From contig CAKRDT010000030.1 of the NCBI GenBank assembly GCA_934316545.1, forward strand, positions 1-23,960: a stretch of DNA of 23,960 bases, read 5' to 3'. A program made the position numbers and the translations under genes. Position 1 is the first letter of the stretch; every line of letters starts with the position of its first letter. Positions 21,970 to 23,960 of this stretch are shown in pieces. Origin of the DNA: an uncultured Agathobacter sp. (GTDB lineage Bacteria; Bacillota; Clostridia; Lachnospirales; Lachnospiraceae). Under the pieces are notes generated by a model. That model saw only the letters and a program-made list of their open reading frames with translations. It was not told the origin of the DNA and did not search any database.

Positions 21970-23107
21970 GTGGTAGAATTCGATAATTTTAAGAGCCAGC
22001 TGCTTAGCTACAAGGCTCCGCTGCAGGAAGTGAGGGATTCACTTTGACTTAGCGGGGAAAGAGCAGCGCATTCAGGAACTTGAACGGGAGATGGAGGCTC
22101 CGGATTTCTGGAATGATCCGGTCGTGTCGCAGGAAAAGATGAAAGAACTCAAAAGTCTCAAGGATGATGTGCAGACATATGCGCAGTTGTCGGAACAGTA
22201 TGACGACATTGAGACAATGATCGAGATGGGATATGAGGAAAATGATCCCGAACTTGTCCCGGAGATTGCACAGATGATGGATGCGTTTGTTTCCACTTAT
22301 GAAACGATTCGCATGAAGACGCTGCTGTCGGGCGAGTACGATAAGAATAATGCCATCCTCTCGCTTCATGCGGGAGCCGGCGGAACCGAGTCGTGCGACT
22401 GGGCGGCGATGCTTTTCCGCATGTATTCCAGATGGGCGGATAAAAAGGGCTTTTCGCTGGAAGTACTTGACTCTCTCGATGGGGATGAAGCGGGCATTAA
22501 GTCGATCACGTTTCAGGTAAACGGAGAGAATGCATACGGATACTTAAAGTCGGAGAAAGGTGTGCATCGTCTGGTGCGTATTTCTCCGTTTAATGCGGCT
22601 GGAAAGCGGCAGACATCGTTTGTATCCTGTGATGTGATGCCGGACATTGAGGAGGATGTGGATGTGGAGGTCCGGGATGAGGATATCCGCATTGATACAT
22701 TCCGTTCGAGCGGAGCCGGTGGACAGCATATTAACAAGACTTCTTCGGCGATTCGAATCACGCATTTTCCGACCGGAATTGTTGTTCAGTGCCAGAATGA
22801 ACGCTCGCAGCATATGAACAAGGACAAGGCGATGCAGATGCTCAAAGCCAAACTGTATCTGTTGAAGCAGGAAGAGAATGCGGCCAAGGCAGCGGGAATT
22901 CGTGGCGAAGTGACAGAAATCGGATGGGGAAATCAGATCCGTTCTTACGTCATGCAGCCATACACGATGGTTAAGGATCACCGAACCGGTGTGGAAAGCG
23001 GCAATGTGGATGCGGTCATGGACGGCGGTATTGATCCGTTTATCAACGGTTATTTGAAGTGGCTCAGCTTGGGCTGCCCGAAGTCAATGGAGGAGGAAGC
23101 GCAGTGA
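21970..23107 (+). CDS. prfB: peptide chain release factor 2 with programmed +1 frameshift
   Basis: RF2 recognises UAA and UGA stop codons and triggers peptide release on the ribosome. The coding sequence starts at GTG 21970 (VVEFDNFKSQLLSYK) and meets an in-frame UGA at codon 26 (22045-22047). After a +1 shift that skips T22045 at CTT-TGA-C it continues to 23107 (DLAGKEQRIQELE). The joined product has 378 residues. With this join, the stop-codon reading SPF falls at 205-207 and the catalytic GGQ at 250-252, exactly the E. coli RF2 numbering, which supports both the start and the shift. GGGGTGAT precedes the GTG. An in-frame ATG at 21952 exists but lacks a good ribosome site. The product's C-terminus extends slightly with SMEEEAQ. 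The stop overlaps the next gene's start. Confidence 0.96.
22032..22048 (+). other. prfB programmed frameshift site
   Basis: An SD-like GAGGG (22032-22036) precedes the slippery CTTTGAC (22042-22048). When RF2 is scarce, the slow UGA lets peptidyl-tRNA-Leu slip +1 from CUU to UUU, giving autoregulation. The gap between the SD-like run and CTT is 5 nt, longer than the 3 nt in E. coli. Confidence 0.93.
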
Positions 23108-23862
23108 CAACAGGCATGATCGTATTGGCAGTGGTCTTGTGCATCACAATCGGCGTCGGGCTTGGCATATGGGCAATCAACAGAAAGGTGAAACAGTTTT
23201 CGCGTGATCTGTTCGGCACAGAAAGTCTTGTGGATGGAATCAACCGGCAGGCGGATCTTGCGGCTGAGACACCAAAGTCCGTATCGGGCATGACAAGGTT
23301 GATGGAACCGCAGATCATGCGGGACTTTCCGGATTTCTCGTGGGAAGAATTTAAACATCGGGCAGAGAATATGCTGACTTCTGCGCTTCTTGCAATTACC
23401 AATGGGGATGTGATGACGATTCGAAACGCTTCCGATGCGGTGCGGGATCAGATTCGTAACCGTATCGAGGATGATGCTTCGGCAGGTGTTTGTGAAAATT
23501 TTGAACAGATCCGCATTCATCAGACGGAGATATCGAATTATCATAAGGAAAAAGGTACATGTGTGATCACGATTCAAAGTTCGGTTGAGTATTATTACAG
23601 CAAGATCAAGGATGGAGAAGTGATCGCCGGTTCCAAGGAGCGCAAGACGCAGACCAAATATAATACAGAACTGATCTATATACAGGACTGTGATGTCGCA
23701 GAGTTTGATCATGCGATCGGCATGAGTTGTCCGAATTGCGGAGCCCCGATCAAGACGCTCGGTGAAATGCGCTGTGAATATTGTGGCACCAAGGTGACGC
23801 CGGTCAACACGAAGGTATGGTCACTGCATAAAATATATGAAGTTGGTTTTCAACGTGTATAG
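23104..23862 (+). CDS. membrane-anchored Tim44-like protein with C-terminal zinc ribbon
   Basis: The 252-residue protein has an N-terminal TM helix (about residues 6-25: IVLAVVLCITIGVGLGIWAI). A Tim44-like domain follows (about 70-200, opening with DFSWEEFKHRAENMLTSALLAITNGD and containing VEYYYSKIKDGEVIAGSKERKT). A four-cysteine zinc ribbon, CPNCGAPIKTLGEMRCEYCG (about 213-232), lies near the end. Bacterial Tim44-like proteins are poorly characterised; the mitochondrial relative tethers the import motor, but no such role can be assumed here. The GTG at 23104 is chosen because AGGAGG lies 7 bases upstream; it overlaps the prfB stop by 4 bp (GTGA), so both are co-translated. The stop codon is 2 bases from the GC-rich repeat; no separate terminator is visible. 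Confidence 0.85.
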   Translation: MTTGMIVLAVVLCITIGVGLGIWAINRKVKQFSRDLFGTESLVDGINRQADLAAETPKSVSGMTRLMEPQIMRDFPDFSWEEFKHRAENMLTSALLAITNGDVMTIRNASDAVRDQIRNRIEDDASAGVCENFEQIRIHQTEISNYHKEKGTCVITIQSSVEYYYSKIKDGEVIAGSKERKTQTKYNTELIYIQDCDVAEFDHAIGMSCPNCGAPIKTLGEMRCEYCGTKVTPVNTKVWSLHKIYEVGFQRV

Positions 23863-23863
23863 T

Positions 23864-23934
23864 TTAGGCGTTTGCGAAGCTCTTGTGGCGGCGTGCTCCG
23901 GCTGGGCTGACCCGGTGGCGGGCTTCTACGCTGA
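23864..23934 (-). repeat. 71-bp GC-rich dispersed repeat, right copy
   Basis: This is the reverse complement of 15-85 with two mismatches, beginning one base after the TAG of the Tim44-like gene. One frame stays open across it but lacks a start codon, so it is probably not coding. The 26 bases after it include GATTTT-AGAC-AAAATC, a small hairpin. Confidence 0.9.
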
Positions 23935-23960
23935 ACACGATTTTAGACAAAATCATTGAA

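Noticed and set aside
23864..23959. Coding sequence through the right repeat copy
   Set aside because: One frame is open to a TGA at 23957, but there is no start codon or ribosome site, and the inverted second copy would have to encode it on the other strand.

Overview
The window looks like the chromosome of a low-to-mid GC Clostridia member, most likely Lachnospiraceae (the genus cannot be fixed from sequence alone). Reasons: strong AGGAGG-type ribosome binding sites, TTG and GTG starts, near-total co-orientation of genes on the + strand, a YjfB-type motility protein, CdaR/PucR- and YitT-family genes, and an ftsE-ftsX-ctp-prfB block arranged much as in Bacillus subtilis. No phage, insertion sequence, CRISPR array, tRNA or rRNA was seen.

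Layout. (1) 1-570: ridA behind a GC-rich 71-bp repeat. (2) 571-10176: a phosphate-starvation block: pstS-pstC-pstA, a DUF1275 gene with its own promoter and terminator, pstB-phoU, then a Na/Pi symporter with a PhoU-like tail (nptA) followed by phoB-phoR. The pstS, pstB and nptA promoters share one architecture: TTTAC(A/T)-N17-TTTACA-N9-TAnnAT, with further TTTACA boxes upstream. That suggests one activator, presumably the PhoB encoded here, drives high-affinity uptake (Pst), the symporter and its own operon. The nptA leader holds a long conserved-looking stem that could be a cis-acting RNA. (3) 10219-10413: a lone minus-strand yjfB-like gene. (4) 10500-15626: three secreted cell-wall hydrolases: an SH3-SH3-NlpC/P60 endopeptidase, a GH25 lysozyme with four FN3 domains, and a zinc amidase with two FN3 domains. 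(5) 15627-16052: a 426-nt AT-rich non-coding region with four same-orientation DnaA boxes and a 19-bp perfect palindrome. (6) 16053-17613: a divergent WecG/TagA-fold protein overlapping a YitT-family membrane protein. (7) 17783-21882: a CdaR/PucR-type regulator, ftsE, ftsX and a C-terminal processing protease, linking cell division with envelope proteolysis. (8) 21970-23862: prfB (release factor 2) with its programmed +1 frameshift, overlapping a membrane-anchored Tim44-like/zinc-ribbon protein.

Both ends of the window carry the same 71-bp GC-rich repeat in inverted orientation (15-85 and 23864-23934, two mismatches). Because the window stops just outside each copy, it may be a whole assembly contig broken at a multicopy repeat; alternatively the copies could bound an invertible segment. 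The features I consider most worth following are this repeat, the shared Pho promoter geometry, the nptA leader RNA, the DnaA-box cluster away from dnaA, and a 13-bp inverted match between a terminator loop and the next gene's promoter.
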